This document shows, one piece after another, positions 1 through 13,700 of a DNA stretch of 64,000 nt. The DNA lies in assembly GCA_003260075.1 (NCBI GenBank), contig QLIY01000386.1:6087-70086 (forward strand), read 5' to 3'. A program made the position numbers and the translations under genes. The notes below the pieces were generated by a model. The model was given only the letters and a program-made list of their open reading frames with translations. It was not told the DNA's origin and made no database searches. Each line of letters opens with the position of its first letter. Positions within the stretch are counted from its first letter, which is position 1. Source of the stretch: Phallusia mammillata (lineage: Eukaryota > Chordata > Ascidiacea > Phlebobranchia > Ascidiidae).

Positions 1-1370
1 AAATTTATTCAAATTTACAGAGATGTTAGTTAATAATCCAAATTTGATCCTCCTGAAGTGTGACCCCAATTGACCCAGCGGTTCACCCACGGGCCCCAAA
101 AACGTAACTTTTTTAAAACGGTTGTACTGACTAAAGAACAGCATCTTGGAGTTTTATGCTTTGTTGTTTGGTGCAATGTAGGTTTTTTTTAAAGAATTTT
201 GTATCTTTTTTACGGATTTACCCATTTTTCACCCTTTAAACCCTGAAATAATCGGTTTTAGTTTTAGGCCAGAAATACAAGCCCTATGGTGCAGAAATAT
301 TTAAAAAATTTAACAATTGTTTAAGCAGAGTATTCGTTTAGTATTGAAAATTTTTCCAGCTACCTTTACAACCCATAATATGTGTACGCTATCAGTCAGA
401 TATAAGTCCCAAGGGAGGAATTCACTGGTTCACGATTAAGGCGGGAGTGCTCAGCTTGACGTCCGGACAGACGTTTTACGAGACAGTCATTTGGGTGATT
501 AGAAATCAGCTGTTTTTTTGTGCAGCGATGCTATGTCGTTTTATTGACTTATCATGTGCATTTTCTGTTTTGGCGAAGGTTTTACACCTAAGACGTAATT
601 TAAACTCGATAAACGTACTTCGGTTTCGTTTATGTCAGGCAAAACGTCGTTGATCAACATAAATATGAAAAAATAAACTTAACTCTTTCTAACGCCGCGA
701 TAAATGGTCTTTAAATTCTCATTGTCAGCTTGGCCGTTGCATAACAACGGGTCACTAAACATGAACTTGTAGGCATTACAGCCCCCCCCCCCCCCCCGAG
801 ACAGTCATTTGGGTGATTAGAAATCAGCTGTTTTTTTGTGCAGCGATGCTATGTCGTTTTATTGACTTATCATGTGCATTTTCTGTTTTGGCGAAGGTTT
901 TACACCTAAGACGTAATTTAAACTCGATAAACGTACATCGGTTTCGTTTATGTCAGGCAAAACGTCGTTGATCAACATAAATATGAAAAAATAAACTTAA
1001 CTCTTTCTAACGACGCGATAAATGGTCTTTAAATTCTCATTGTCAGCTTGGCCGTTGCATAACAACGGGTCACTAAACATGAACTTGTAGGCATTACAGC
1101 ACAGTTAAGAATTTTTGGTCATAACGTATCTTCTTTATTTTTGACAAATCAATTCAAGAATCAGTACTTAAGTCATGTATAAATTAGGCTAAACGGTATT
1201 GTTGAACACTGAGGACTGCATGCTGTTAAAAACAGTGTAAAAAGGTCATTAAACGGTCGTTTTTGCGAAACAAAGTTAAGTGAAAAACAAGTTGTTATGC
1301 ATACCTTTGTAGCAAACGACTTTTTTATATATAATGTCTAATATAACAGTTAAGGCTTTCTAGGAAAATG
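1..1370. repeat. Dispersed repeat copy A in ITPR intron (interrupted by a duplication)
   Basis: This sequence resembles 8474-9445 over its whole length. Shared anchors include gacccagcggttcaccca, tttgtgcaatgta, cattaaacggtc and ttttctaggaaaa-like ends. The copy is truncated by the window start and carries an extra poly-C duplication at 480-1099. The remainder to 1712 is intron with no feature I can support. Open frames here are not coding. Confidence 0.75.
480..1099. repeat. X-C16-X' tandem duplication (302 nt units)
   Basis: Unit 1 is 480-781 and unit 2 is 798-1099, both 302 nt, separated by 16 C. They differ at about two positions (acttcgg/acatcgg and cgccgcg/cgacgcg). The structure matches the other four poly-C duplications in this window and probably comes from assembly. 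Confidence 0.9.
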
Positions 1371-1712
1371 TGTGTTGTGATGCAAAAAAAAAATATGGAC
1401 AAAAACTAAATGCTTTGTAAAGTTAAGTTAATGCTTTGTGAAAAATTTGTCCTTGAGAATCTAAAAATAACCGCAACATTTGTTTACCGTAAATCTGCAT
1501 AAACACGCGTGTGGGGACCCATTCGTTTTTGCTTGCAAAAACAATCATATATGTAGATGAAATTGTGTATAGTATAGTAAATTGGTATATATCGTATAGA
1601 ATATATAAATGGAAGTATATCAGAAAGCCACTTTTCTAGTTGATGTGTTACAAATATATATAAGAAAATCTTAAAATAAAAACAAACAAACTATTTTAAA
1701 GTCTGTTTTTAG

Positions 1713-4700
1713 GTTTCTAGATTATCTGGCTGATCTGTGTGTCACAAACAAGCAAGCAATTCCGAAAACACAGGAACTAATTTGTAGAAATATTCTTGCT
1801 GACAAAAACAAAGACATTCTCATCGAAACAATGTAAGCAACATGTGTCTGCTTCATGTTACCTTTGGAACTTGTAGTTTCATTTCCAACTGGTTTGTGCA
1901 GACTGGTTGTTGATGTTGATGAGGGGGAGACAGTTGTTTTAAAGTATGGTGATGGAAAAGTGGTGGAGAGAGGAATTAGAGATTTGGCTTCTTCCAAGGA
2001 AACAGAAGATAGAAGATGGTTGAAATATTATCGGTAAGTTGTTTATTGAATCAATACAGCAATGTTTGTGTTGATATTGTGATCATTTTTGTGTCTAGGC
2101 ATCAACTGGATTTGTTCAGCAAAATGTGCCTGGACCGACAATATTTAGCCATCAATCCAATTTCAGGGGAACTTACTATTCCAATAATTCTCAAATGTAT
2201 GGCAGACACACAACTTCCTTATGACCTGCGTGCTTCCTTTGTGCAGGTTTGACTTTTGTAGGGTTTTGATTTTTCTGCACAGTCGATTAGTTAGTACACA
2301 TTATTTTAATTAAGCGATGAATATTTTGTACATTTTACACCAGCATTTAAACTGTACGATAATTTGTTTTGGTATTAAATCATTTTTAATGCAGATCACA
2401 TAACTTCATTGTTTAAAGATGATTTACATTGGTGCTATCAAATAATTAATTTGTGCTTTTTTGTGTTATGATTGGTTGATGAATAAGTAGCAGACATAGT
2501 AGTGCTGATTTTTGGTCAGCGGTGATATCATCACTCCTTTTGTTGTGTACACTTTATATCAAAATTGTTGACCTGTTCAAAAACAATCAGCCAAAGGAAG
2601 CACCACATCACTTCCCATGGGCCTTTTCATCATTAAACTTAAATAAGTCAATAAGTTGTTTTGATTGATTTTAGTTGATGTTGCATATGCATGTAGACAG
2701 AGATCCACAGGAATCTGTCATACCTGTCCAGTATGCACGACTTTGGTCTGAAATTTCAAATCAAATTACAATTAATGGGTAAGAAATTCTACCATTCTTG
2801 AAATTTTACCAAGTTTTACCATTTTTATTTTGTGGATAATTGAACTACATTTTTATTTTTAGATACGATAATGCAGAAAGTCGACGAGACTGTGCAAAAT
2901 TTGTTCCAACTATGCAATTTGTTGAAGAATATCTCAATGGGTTTGTCAACAATGCCTGGATTTTCAAAAACCGGGAAGAAAACAAGTTGACATATGAGGT
3001 GTGTATTTCTTTTGTAAAAATGGATTTAAAAACATTTGCTTAAATTAAACAGTGATAAGTTATAGTCTATTTTTTCTGTCTTAATGCTGCAAGGCTGATT
3101 CCAAGGATCAATGCAAGTTTAGTTTTCATGTGAGTATTTATTGATCTATCTCATGTTCCTTTTACAGCAGCAATAGAACAATCCTTGATTCACATAATTG
3201 CAGCATTATGATGTCATGTTATATATGTTACAGGTGGTAAACTTGGCAAGACATCTCATATACTTTGGCTTCTACAGTTTTGCTGATCTGTTAAGTCTCA
3301 CACGAACTCTGCTTCAAATTCTTGATTGTATCAATGGTGTGTCAGCAAATAATGTCTTCGGCCAAGGACGAATGATGCAAAACAGTACGTCTCACATTTT
3401 AAACTCGAATAAAAAAAATTTTGGTTCAAATAAGAAATAAATAAAAAAGATGTAAGGGTTTCAAAATTCATCTCCAGTTCGTTGCAATAGTGATCCAGTT
3501 TTAGTTGATGTGAACAGAGCAGCAAATAATCTCCTGGCTTACTTTCTCCATTGAGTTGGAAAGTTTTGGTGTTACAAGCTTTGTCGACCAGTTTTTTACT
3601 GCCTGGATCTTTATCATAAACTGGTATCATGTCTCTAAACATTAGTTAAAATATCGACCCATAAATACTTTTTGTATGGAACATGTCAGTGTAACAAACA
3701 GGTTTCAAGGACTTGACAAGCCTGTTATCTGCATATGAATTGCGTAACAAAAGTGTTTTTTGCAGATCCTGATTCTATTAGCCGGGGTGTTGGTAGTATT
3801 GCTGTGATGGTTAGTACCTTGGCTATGGGAAGTTCCCTCGACCAACAAGCAACCAATAGAGGGGACTCATCATCAAACAGTTCAATGGCCCCAGCATCAC
3901 TCAGTGCTAACTCACATGATGAACATGTCTTGGAGACTAAATTGAAGATTATTGAAATTTTGCATGTAAGTGTTTGCCCCAGAAGTAGTTTTTTTTGTTT
4001 TTCTGAATTTTTTTCAAATGTTTTTTTTGTGTTACAGTTTATTTTGGATGTCAGGCTTGACTACAGAATTTCAAGTCTTTTATCTATCTTCAAAAGAGAG
4101 TTTGATGAAAACAAAGCAGAAAGAAATGAAGCAAACGAGAGAAACAACAATATGACAAACCAAGGACAAAGTATATTTTGCTTCATATTTAATAAAAATT
4201 TACAGCAACTTTAGATTTTTTAAAACATTTGTGGTGTTAATGTTATCCCTCAAGTAAAAACTCAATGATGTTTTTAGTGGTTTGTATCATACACTGAACA
4301 TTAAATGGAGGCTTGTCCCAAATACCTTATTAGAACCTAAACATTTAAGGTTTATGTGTTTGTTTTTGTTAATGCAATTCCTTTCAATATTACTTTAAAC
4401 AGACAGTGACATTTTATAGATCCTCCACCATTGATCAACTTAAGCATTATATCAGCAAAAGCTGAGGGCATATTTGATGGTTCGTTGGAAAGCAGTGGTT
4501 TGGATTTGGATGATGATGGTGGTCGAATGTTTCTCAGAGTTTTACTTCACCTGGTCATGCATGACTACCCACCTTTAGTGTCTGGTGCTTTACAACTGTT
4601 GTTTCGACATTTTAGTCAAAGACAGGAGGTGCTACAGGCTTTCAAAAATGTAAGTCAAAGTGAACTAATAGAATTGCTATTTAGAAACAATCTACATCGC

Positions 4701-7700
4701 TAAATAAAACTCACACATGGTATGCGTACTAGCACAGCAACATCAGAATAAAGTCACATTATAGACAACCGCACCACAAACAAATTACTGCCTAATCGTT
4801 ATCAGCCACTGGTCAAACTCTGGACAGTTATTGTTCTTTGCTGACTTTTAATGTACAAGTTGTATTAAACCAGTGGTTCTGAACCCGTTTCTGATCAAGC
4901 ACTGTTGATGATCATGTATTGTCACTGTCTACTACCGTCTTTGTGAAGGCAAATCATAGAAAGCTGCAACAACTTCTAAACAGCTTAATGATGGACAGAT
5001 CACAATAGTCTTGAAATTTGTAATGTTGATGATACAGACAGCTGAACAAAACTTTACAAGGACAAAGCAAAAACTGTTCTCACATTTTTTTGTAAAAGGG
5101 ACCAGAAGATGTATCACTTTAAAAGTTTTTAGGTAGAGAGAGATGTGTGGGCCGAACTTCTTTCCTACCAAGGTCTGAAATCCATGCACTGAGCGCATAA
5201 AAACTATGAAACAAATGCCTTGTTGAAATCATACAAAAATATACTTCATAAACTTTAATTTGAATGAAAACCTTTATTCTAACTGCACAGCAATATTAAT
5301 TTCCTATGTTAGGAGTTCCTTTAAACCCTGCCTTGGTCTTTGGATAAAAAGCTTTGGCATCATGATTATTACAGGTTTACGATTTGACTGTCTTGCTGAA
5401 ACTCCTTAGAGTTTTGGCTGCATATTCAATATAAACCTGTATTTTTTAGGCTGGTATGGTGCATCTATTTTAGTGTATTAGAAAGATTTTGGTGGTGTGT
5501 TTGATCACTTTTTTGTTGGTTCTGGAATTATAAAGTAGACTTACGTATGTTTTCGTCAGGAATCACCTTGTTATGTCGCAATTTTACAAACTACAAAAAA
5601 ACATCATTTGCATTGTTTGCCGTCTGTTTGAATGTTCGCAACTATTTTAGGTGCAGCTGCTTGTCACAAAGGATGAACATGAAAATTACAAGGGAATCAA
5701 ATCCAATCTTGACCAACTTAGACTGCTTGTGGAAAAAAGCGAATTGTGGGTGCTAAAAGGAAAATCATCCAGCTCACAAACATCACATGAGCCTGCATCA
5801 CGGGATGCACGGAGGGAAGATTCAACTAGCAGCTCTGTATCCAGCATGCCTGCGGTAAGTAGCAGAAATTCAGCTTATTGCTTAATTAAGGTTTTTTTGG
5901 TTAAACCATATTGCAAGGATGGTCAATCTACACTTAAAATGCCAACACTGCCGCAGTGCCAAGTTGCCCACACAATCCAAAGTATTGTACAACAAAAGTT
6001 TAAAGAAATCATTATTCAAAAGCATGAAAATGTCACTCTAAATAAGCTTCTATTGTCACACAAAGCACTGAAAGGCAAATATGTTTGAGTGGCTCTTGAT
6101 AAAAGTAATTATACAAGTTTGGCTAACCTTTATTGCGTGTCAAATTTGAATGCTGGTGCTAATATTATATTAGATACTTGTTTACCTGTGTAAATAAGCT
6201 TATTGATTTAGTCTTCTTAAACCCTTTTTTAAATTTACCAGATATTGTTTTCTAAACGCACATTTGGCCTATAATGGCCGTTTCTTATTTCCAGCATATG
6301 ACCGAAAATTTTCACTTTTTTATTATTATTTATTAATGAATAATGTTGAGTATTTTATTATTAATGAATAATGATCTTTCCTCGTGTTTAGTTTTTTCTG
6401 TAATTTTGTCTTGCTGAAAATATTCCTCAAACATACTGGTTATGTTTTCACTTATTTGCCTACTGTTTTGAGCTTATTTTATGGCATGTAAATACCTTGC
6501 TTAAGCCCAATTCTTTGGTGATGTTTTGTTTACAAACTTCGTATGCTTGCCATTTGCAATGATGCAGGGTGATATTTGCATTTTGCCTCCCCGCCTGCAT
6601 CGCTCCAGACTTAGTCAGCAAGCAAGTGTAAGTAACTGTCATGAAAATTCAAAAAAAAACCAATATTTGAAATTATTTGGAACTTGACCTAGTTTTCACT
6701 GCATGAAAAACAATTTGTGCTTGGAACAACAGCATTTTGCCTGTATGAATCAATTGCTTGTAGTTTATGTGTAATGTACAGTTTTGTTCTTTGCATTGGA
6801 AATTGAGAAAACTTCATCCAGATTTTGTTTCACAACTTTACAATGTGATCTGTCATGAAATCAAACAAACTGTAATTTCCCTAATTTTTACACAAGCTTT
6901 AAATCAGGGGTCTCCAAACAGTCTATGCGGCCTACACAAGTGTCAAATAAATTGTTGGTAGGCTTTCTTGAACTTAAACGTTCCCCATCCCTAAGCTAAA
7001 CCTATACAGCAAAAGTGAGCAAACTTTTTGCATGTGTGGGCCAAAAAAGTAGAGATATTGCGGGGGGGCGGGCCACAACTATGCTCATGCTGTCATGCAA
7101 TAATAAAATAGTGTAACTCAACTTTAATTTGTATATATTTGTTCTAAATGAATATGTACAATATAAAGTAAACTACAGTACTGGCTTCCTCCAAGCAAGT
7201 TTACGTTTAAACAGCTTTGCTTAGGATACTAACAATCATGCACACTCTCACAGTCCCCCCCCCCAGTACTGGCTTCCTCCAAGCAAGTTTACGTTTAAAC
7301 AGCTTTGCTTAGAATACTAACAATCATGCACACTCTCACAGTTTACTTCAAACACAACTTTATCACATTGTTTTAAGGCAAGCTCACATACACCCAACAA
7401 TTTTGCGTTTGTACGTAACAAGTAATAACAAAAGGCTTTGTTCGGTACAAATGCAAAACTTACTGTTACATACTGTGTTGCAAGGCTGCCCACCCTTGCT
7501 ATACAATAATCCCAAAACTCAACAGATTCTGAAGTTTACTTGATGATCAGACTTGGTTTGCATTATTTTATCATAATAATTATTGTACATTTAATGTATC
7601 ACAAAGGTTTAATTTGTAATTTTTAATGTAGTGATATTGATGGGTGTGGGTCTGGGTAAACGTTTCATTAATTTTCCTTTGTTGAACACTCGATGTGAGT

Positions 7701-10700
7701 AAAACCAAAGAAAACTTGGTCATATTTGCCAAGAAATTATATATTTTTTCATTTGCTTAGAACGCTGCGGGCCACAGAAAATTGCCTCCAGATGTGGCCC
7801 GCAGGCCGCACATTGGAGACTCCTGCTGTGAATTGTCTCATTTCATGTGTTTACTTGTGAATTTCCTGACTCTAATACCATATGTCATATTCATGTTTAA
7901 ATATTTTGATAATAAGCATCATCTAGTTCTTTGTGTTGAGTTTTACCCAAACTTTTTGTTACAGTTTCCCAGTCGAGATGAAAGTATTGATTCTGGTGTG
8001 GCTGATACTCACAAGCCAGTCATATCATCGTCATCCTTCAAAAACTACAACACAATAAATAAAGTATAAATAATTGTTGTTTATGTGTGACTGGAAGATA
8101 ATTTTTTTTAATGGGTGCATGTTTATTTTTAGATACTAAAAAAGCTCACAGAACTTTGTGTGTCTGGAGAAAATGAGCTTCCATGCAAGGAACAACAACG
8201 TTTACTGCGAAACATGGATGCTCACAGTGCAGTACTTGATTTACTGCAGGTAACTTTAACACAAGTAACTAAGCATCCTTCTTACACAGATTTTCATTGA
8301 CTTTGCCATAACAGGAAAATTGGTGAATGACTATATTATACATACTAATGTTACTCTGTTTATTATGGGTCCCCTTCCCTGAAGGAGACACATATTGTTT
8401 TTGTCCAGATTTTTTTTTCTTTTTTCCGTCTAACGCTGGTTGTGTCCAGTGTTTGGCCAAGAAAGAGTGCTTCAAATTTAATCAAATTTACACAGATGTT
8501 AGTTGTTGATCCAAATTTGATCTTTCTGAAGTTTGACCTGAAATGACCCAGCGGTTCACCCACAGTTCCCCAAAACGTAAACTTTTAAAACGGCTGTACT
8601 TACTAAAGTACATGGTCTAGGAGTTTCTTGCTTTGTTTGTTTGTGCAATGTAAGGTATTCCAAAGAATATTGTAACTTTTGATGAGATTCACCCATTTTT
8701 CACCCCTAAACCTCGAAATATTCGGTTTTAGCTTTCCCATTCCTTCAGGTCTGAAATACAAAATTTTAAACAATTGTTTGTGGTGGGTTACTTGTTTAGT
8801 ATTTAATATTTTGGCTCAATCGACCAAATGGTTACCTTTGCAGCCCATAATATGTGTACACTGGAAGGACCAAGGGAGTAATTCACTGGTTTGTAATTGT
8901 GGCAATTTAATGTATAATGGGAGATTGCTGCTTGATGCATGAATGGACATTTTACGGGGCAGTCTTTTTGATGATAAAACATCAGTGCAATAATGCTATG
9001 TAGTTTTATTAATGATATTTCAGTTTCATACATATCAGGCAACCATTGTTGATTAACATGAATGTAAAAACTGGACGCTTTCCAAAGATGCAATAAAGAG
9101 TCATTAAATGGTCATTGTTAGTTTTGCCACCGTGCGACGAAAAGTCCTAAACTTGTAGGTAGTGCAGAACACAGTCGAGAATGATTTTTGGTCACAATCT
9201 AGCTACTTATTTATGTACTCCAGAAACAATTGGTGAGTTATGTGTAAATTAAGAGAAACATTATTGTTGAACACTAGGAACTGCATGCTATTGAAAACTG
9301 TGTCAAAAGGCCATTAAACGGTCATTCGGCGATTACACAGCGATCTTCAGCGGCCACTGAACAACAATTTGTTATCAATACCTTTGCTGCAAAATATCTT
9401 TCTATTTTGTCAGTGTCTGTAATACTGTCTAGGTTTTCTAGGAAAAGTTTTAACTGTTTCAAAACTGGCCTTGCACAGCTTTTTCGAGGTTAAACCTAGA
9501 GATTCAATTCTCAGATTGGGAGTATTTTTATGTTTTTTTACTACCTTTATAAATATAAGACAATATAATGTAAATTCGATATGGACAAAACTTTTGAAGT
9601 TTGCGTTGATGTACTAATTTGTACTTTCTACTAATTTGTACTTCTAAAAAAGAACATAAAAATATAAAATTTAAAAACCTTTTGACCATGACTTCTTTGC
9701 ATGAACACAAAAAAAGTTGATTGTTACAATGTTTGATTTCTTGATATTTTCTATCCAGCTCATTTCAGTGAAACAGTACATGTGGACTGCAAATCATTAG
9801 TCCTGACAACATGTTTCCACAATAAATGCAATGTTAAATTTCTACAGGAGCAATGTCAAAAATGTTTTTACCCATAGAGCATGTGTATACACTCACAAGA
9901 AACCTGTATCACAGTTTGATGCTTTATTGATTGACTCATTTGGTTAATTTAGGTAGACTGGTTATCTGATAATTGCTGCTTATTATCAAACTAACTACAA
10001 TACAAATATGTTTATTGTGTGCAAAAATTACCCAGATATCTTATGAAAGAAACAGCGACAGCCAAATGCATTCCATTATGAAGCGTGCTCACAAATTTCT
10101 GCAAGTGTTCTGCAAAGGAAATCACCAGAATCAAGTTCTTCTGCACAAAAATCTCAACCTTTTTATGACTCCAGGGGTATGAAAAGATATCTGTAAACTC
10201 CTTCTGCCAATCGAACATTTCCTGCTTACAAAATATATCTAAATGTTGTGTTTTGATTTCAGATACTTGAAGCTCAAACCATGCAAGCAATCTTCCAGGA
10301 CAATGTGGCTTTGTGCAATGAAGTCACGCATTCAGTAATTCAACATTTTGTTCACTGTATCGGTTGGTCCTTTTACTTAATTAATCTTGTGTCTTGAGTC
10401 AGTCATTAACACTAGCTTACATTTGAACAGAAAGCCATGGTAGGAGGACAGAATATCTGAAGTTTTTGCAGGCTATCATTAAGTCAGAGGGCAAAGGTCA
10501 CAACCGAAGATGTCAAGATATGGTGATGGCTGAGTTGGTAAACACACAAGCTGGTGAAGAGGTATTAATTATAGCCACCCTTCCCCATAAATAAACTTTT
10601 GAATAATGTTTGACATTTTACCAAACTTATGTATTTGTTACTTATGGATCCCTAAACTTGGCTATTGTGTAAATAGATATGTGGTAAAAGCTCTTTATGA

Positions 10701-13700
10701 TGTTTTTGCTTAAATGTGTTCATCGAATCACATCAAAACCAATGTAACTCTGGTTAAATGTCAGTATATTACATAACGGGTAATCACATAAGAGTTCTTG
10801 GCAAATTGGGTTTAAGATTAAAAGCATTTGTCTGTACAAACAAAAATAAGCGGACGATTTTTGGATTGCCAATGTTTCCTTTAGGTTGAAAACTGTCATA
10901 TTTTCAGCCCTCAGTTTTGTACTCTTTTCCAGGTCTTGTTGTTTTACAATGACCAAGCGTCATTTAAGCTTTTGGTTGAGTTAATGAAGGAACATGCAAG
11001 AAGAAGTCGTCTTCAAGAAGAACTTGACTCTTCTTTCCACAAAGGAGACATGGATGATGATGAACTTAGTCCATTGTTGTATCACATTGAACTTGTTCAG
11101 CTTCTGGGTATAAAACTACATAAAAATATTTATAACTGAACAACATTAGAATTGCATAAACATTTGAATTCAATTTACAAACTAAATCCACAGTTAAAAT
11201 AAATAATGCTAAATGTTTGCATAAAATGCCAATATATACCAAATGTTAATGAATATGAGATATTTTCAGAATATCTAATAAACACATTTTATTAGACAAT
11301 TTTGAATGTTTTATTGTTGTTATTTTAACTTAATATGGTTGTTTCAGCATACTGCACAGAAGGAAAAAATGTCTACACAGAAATTAAATGCCACAGCCTT
11401 CTTCCGCTTGATGATATCAGACAGGTCAACAAAAACAGTTTATGCAACACCCATGTTACAAAGCAATTTTATGCTTCAACCATATATTGTTTCATGTATT
11501 GTAGGTGGTAACACATGAGGCCTGCACACCAGAAGTGAAAAATGCATATGTCAATTTTCTCAATCATTGTTATGTGGATACAGAGGTTGAAATGAAGGAA
11601 ATTTATTCATCATCGCATATTTGGGAACTCTTTGAATATTTTATGATCGACATGAAAAAGGTTATTGTGTGGCTTTATTTTAAACAACTTATAACATTTG
11701 CTTTACGCTCATTTTTTCAATGCCTTCAAAATGCCTGCCTAAAGTAACGATAATTTGAGCAAAAGACATGTAAATATTTGTGATTTTGTTAGCACTCGCT
11801 TTTGGTTTGGTGGGAGAACAAAGTTAAATTAGAGTAGCTATTAGTTGAGGGGCGGGCAACTTCTCCAGTCGGCGGGCCTGATATGGGAAAATGAAATACT
11901 TGGCGGACCGGATTCCTGAATTGCTACATTAATCGCGTATTTATCCAGTGATTTAAAACGGATTTTTGACCACCTAAACCAAATACAATCAAGAACGTCA
12001 CAATTACAATACAGTCCAAACAATATAACATAAAATTATTCACCACAGCAAATTTAATGCATACACCACAGACTTAGATACTGCTGAAACACTAACTAGG
12101 GTGCACATGTGGAAACAAAGGAAACCGTGAAAGTAGGCCACACACAAGGTTGGCAGTTATGTCGTAACAATGGGCATATGGTGCAATGGTAACAACGGCG
12201 GGAAGGTTTTTTGCTATTGGGGAGCTTTACTGTCCGTTACAACTATAACTTAACGTAGTAAGCAAGTAGTGGGGGGATTGCGGCAGACTGTGGCTGCGGG
12301 CCACATTATCAGGTAAGATCGAAAACTGTCTGCGGGCCACTCGAAATCCCATTGCGGACCGGATCCGGCCCGCGGCCTTATGTTGCACGCCCCCGTATTA
12401 GTTCAATAAAACAGCAACACAAACAATAGTAACATATCATACAGATTTTAGTGTTTTATTTGATCAAGTTGTGGTTTGTCAGAAATCATCACTATTGCTT
12501 CATTAACAGGTTCAATCAGAACCTGCAGATAATGAATTGAACCGCAAAACTCAAGAGTACCTTGCAACGACTGTAATGGAAATTATTACCATGTTTTTCA
12601 ATTCTCCATTTTCTGATGCTACTACCCTCATTCAGGTGAACCTTTTTTCAGTTTTGCATTGATAAAAACAGATCAAGTGTCCACATCTGAATATATTTAA
12701 TGTTTCATATTTATGCATTACTTTTTTTGTGAGTTGAAAAGTTGATTTAGAAAACATTATTTTTTTACTAGACACGCCAGACAACGTATGTACAGTTGCT
12801 TCGAGCGATTGTTTCATTGTACCAAAGTCCAAACTTACTAACTCAGTACAAACCAAAACTTGAAGAAACAATTAAAAAAATGGCTGAAGTTGGTAAGTTT
12901 TGTTTGTGCAGTTTTTGTCGCGAACAATGTTGCTATTGTTTGCCGAATTTTCAATGTTTGAGGCATGACTAACAGCTTAACTAACCCTTATTACTGTCAT
13001 TGAAAAATGCTTTTGTTTTGAGATTTTTCTCAACAGAATTAACAAGTGATTAACTATAAAGCATGCTCATGTTTTATCATGTAATGGATCAAGGTCATCA
13101 TGCAAACCCAGTGGGTGCTTACTTTTGTTTGCTTCATTATTGCAGCCAAGACCTGCAACGTTGTGCTGCCGCAGGACATCATAAATCTCATCCGACTGCA
13201 GAATAGCATTAAGATTCTTGGTCAGGATTCACTTTTGTATTATTGCATGAGCACGCTTGCACCAGCATGACTAAATAGAAGCATTGCATGTTGAAGCAAT
13301 ATTTGCTCTGCTATATTAACAACCCCATGTCTGAAAGTGTTGGCTTATTTCATAGTACTGGCATAAGTGGCACTGCAAAAGTCGCCGTAATTACTGCAGC
13401 TGAGATAAGGACTCTAATTTTGTCCACATTGATTTCAAGCCAAAGAAAGAAGCATCGCTATGCCAGGAAACCTAGAGGGTAAGGTAAATGAGGTGGTTAA
13501 CAGGCCCAATGTCATGGGAGCCATTCAAAGATTCCGCAGTTTGAGATCTGCTACAATTAGCAGACGAGATGCTGAAGCAGTTGCCGGACAGGTTCGTTTG
13601 GACAGTCATCTCCCCCAAAATACATGCTCCACTACTTTTAAATCAAACTGTAATTTGAAACATTTTACATATCAGTAGTATTGCTTGCAATGAAGCTTAG

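Noticed and set aside
3331..3642. 103-codon minus-strand frame opposite ITPR
   Set aside because: It is antisense to ITPR exon 3234-3384 and its intron, with no independent support.
4872..4900. hAT-like left end (CAGTGGTTCTGAACC)
   Set aside because: No matching right end or target duplication was found nearby.
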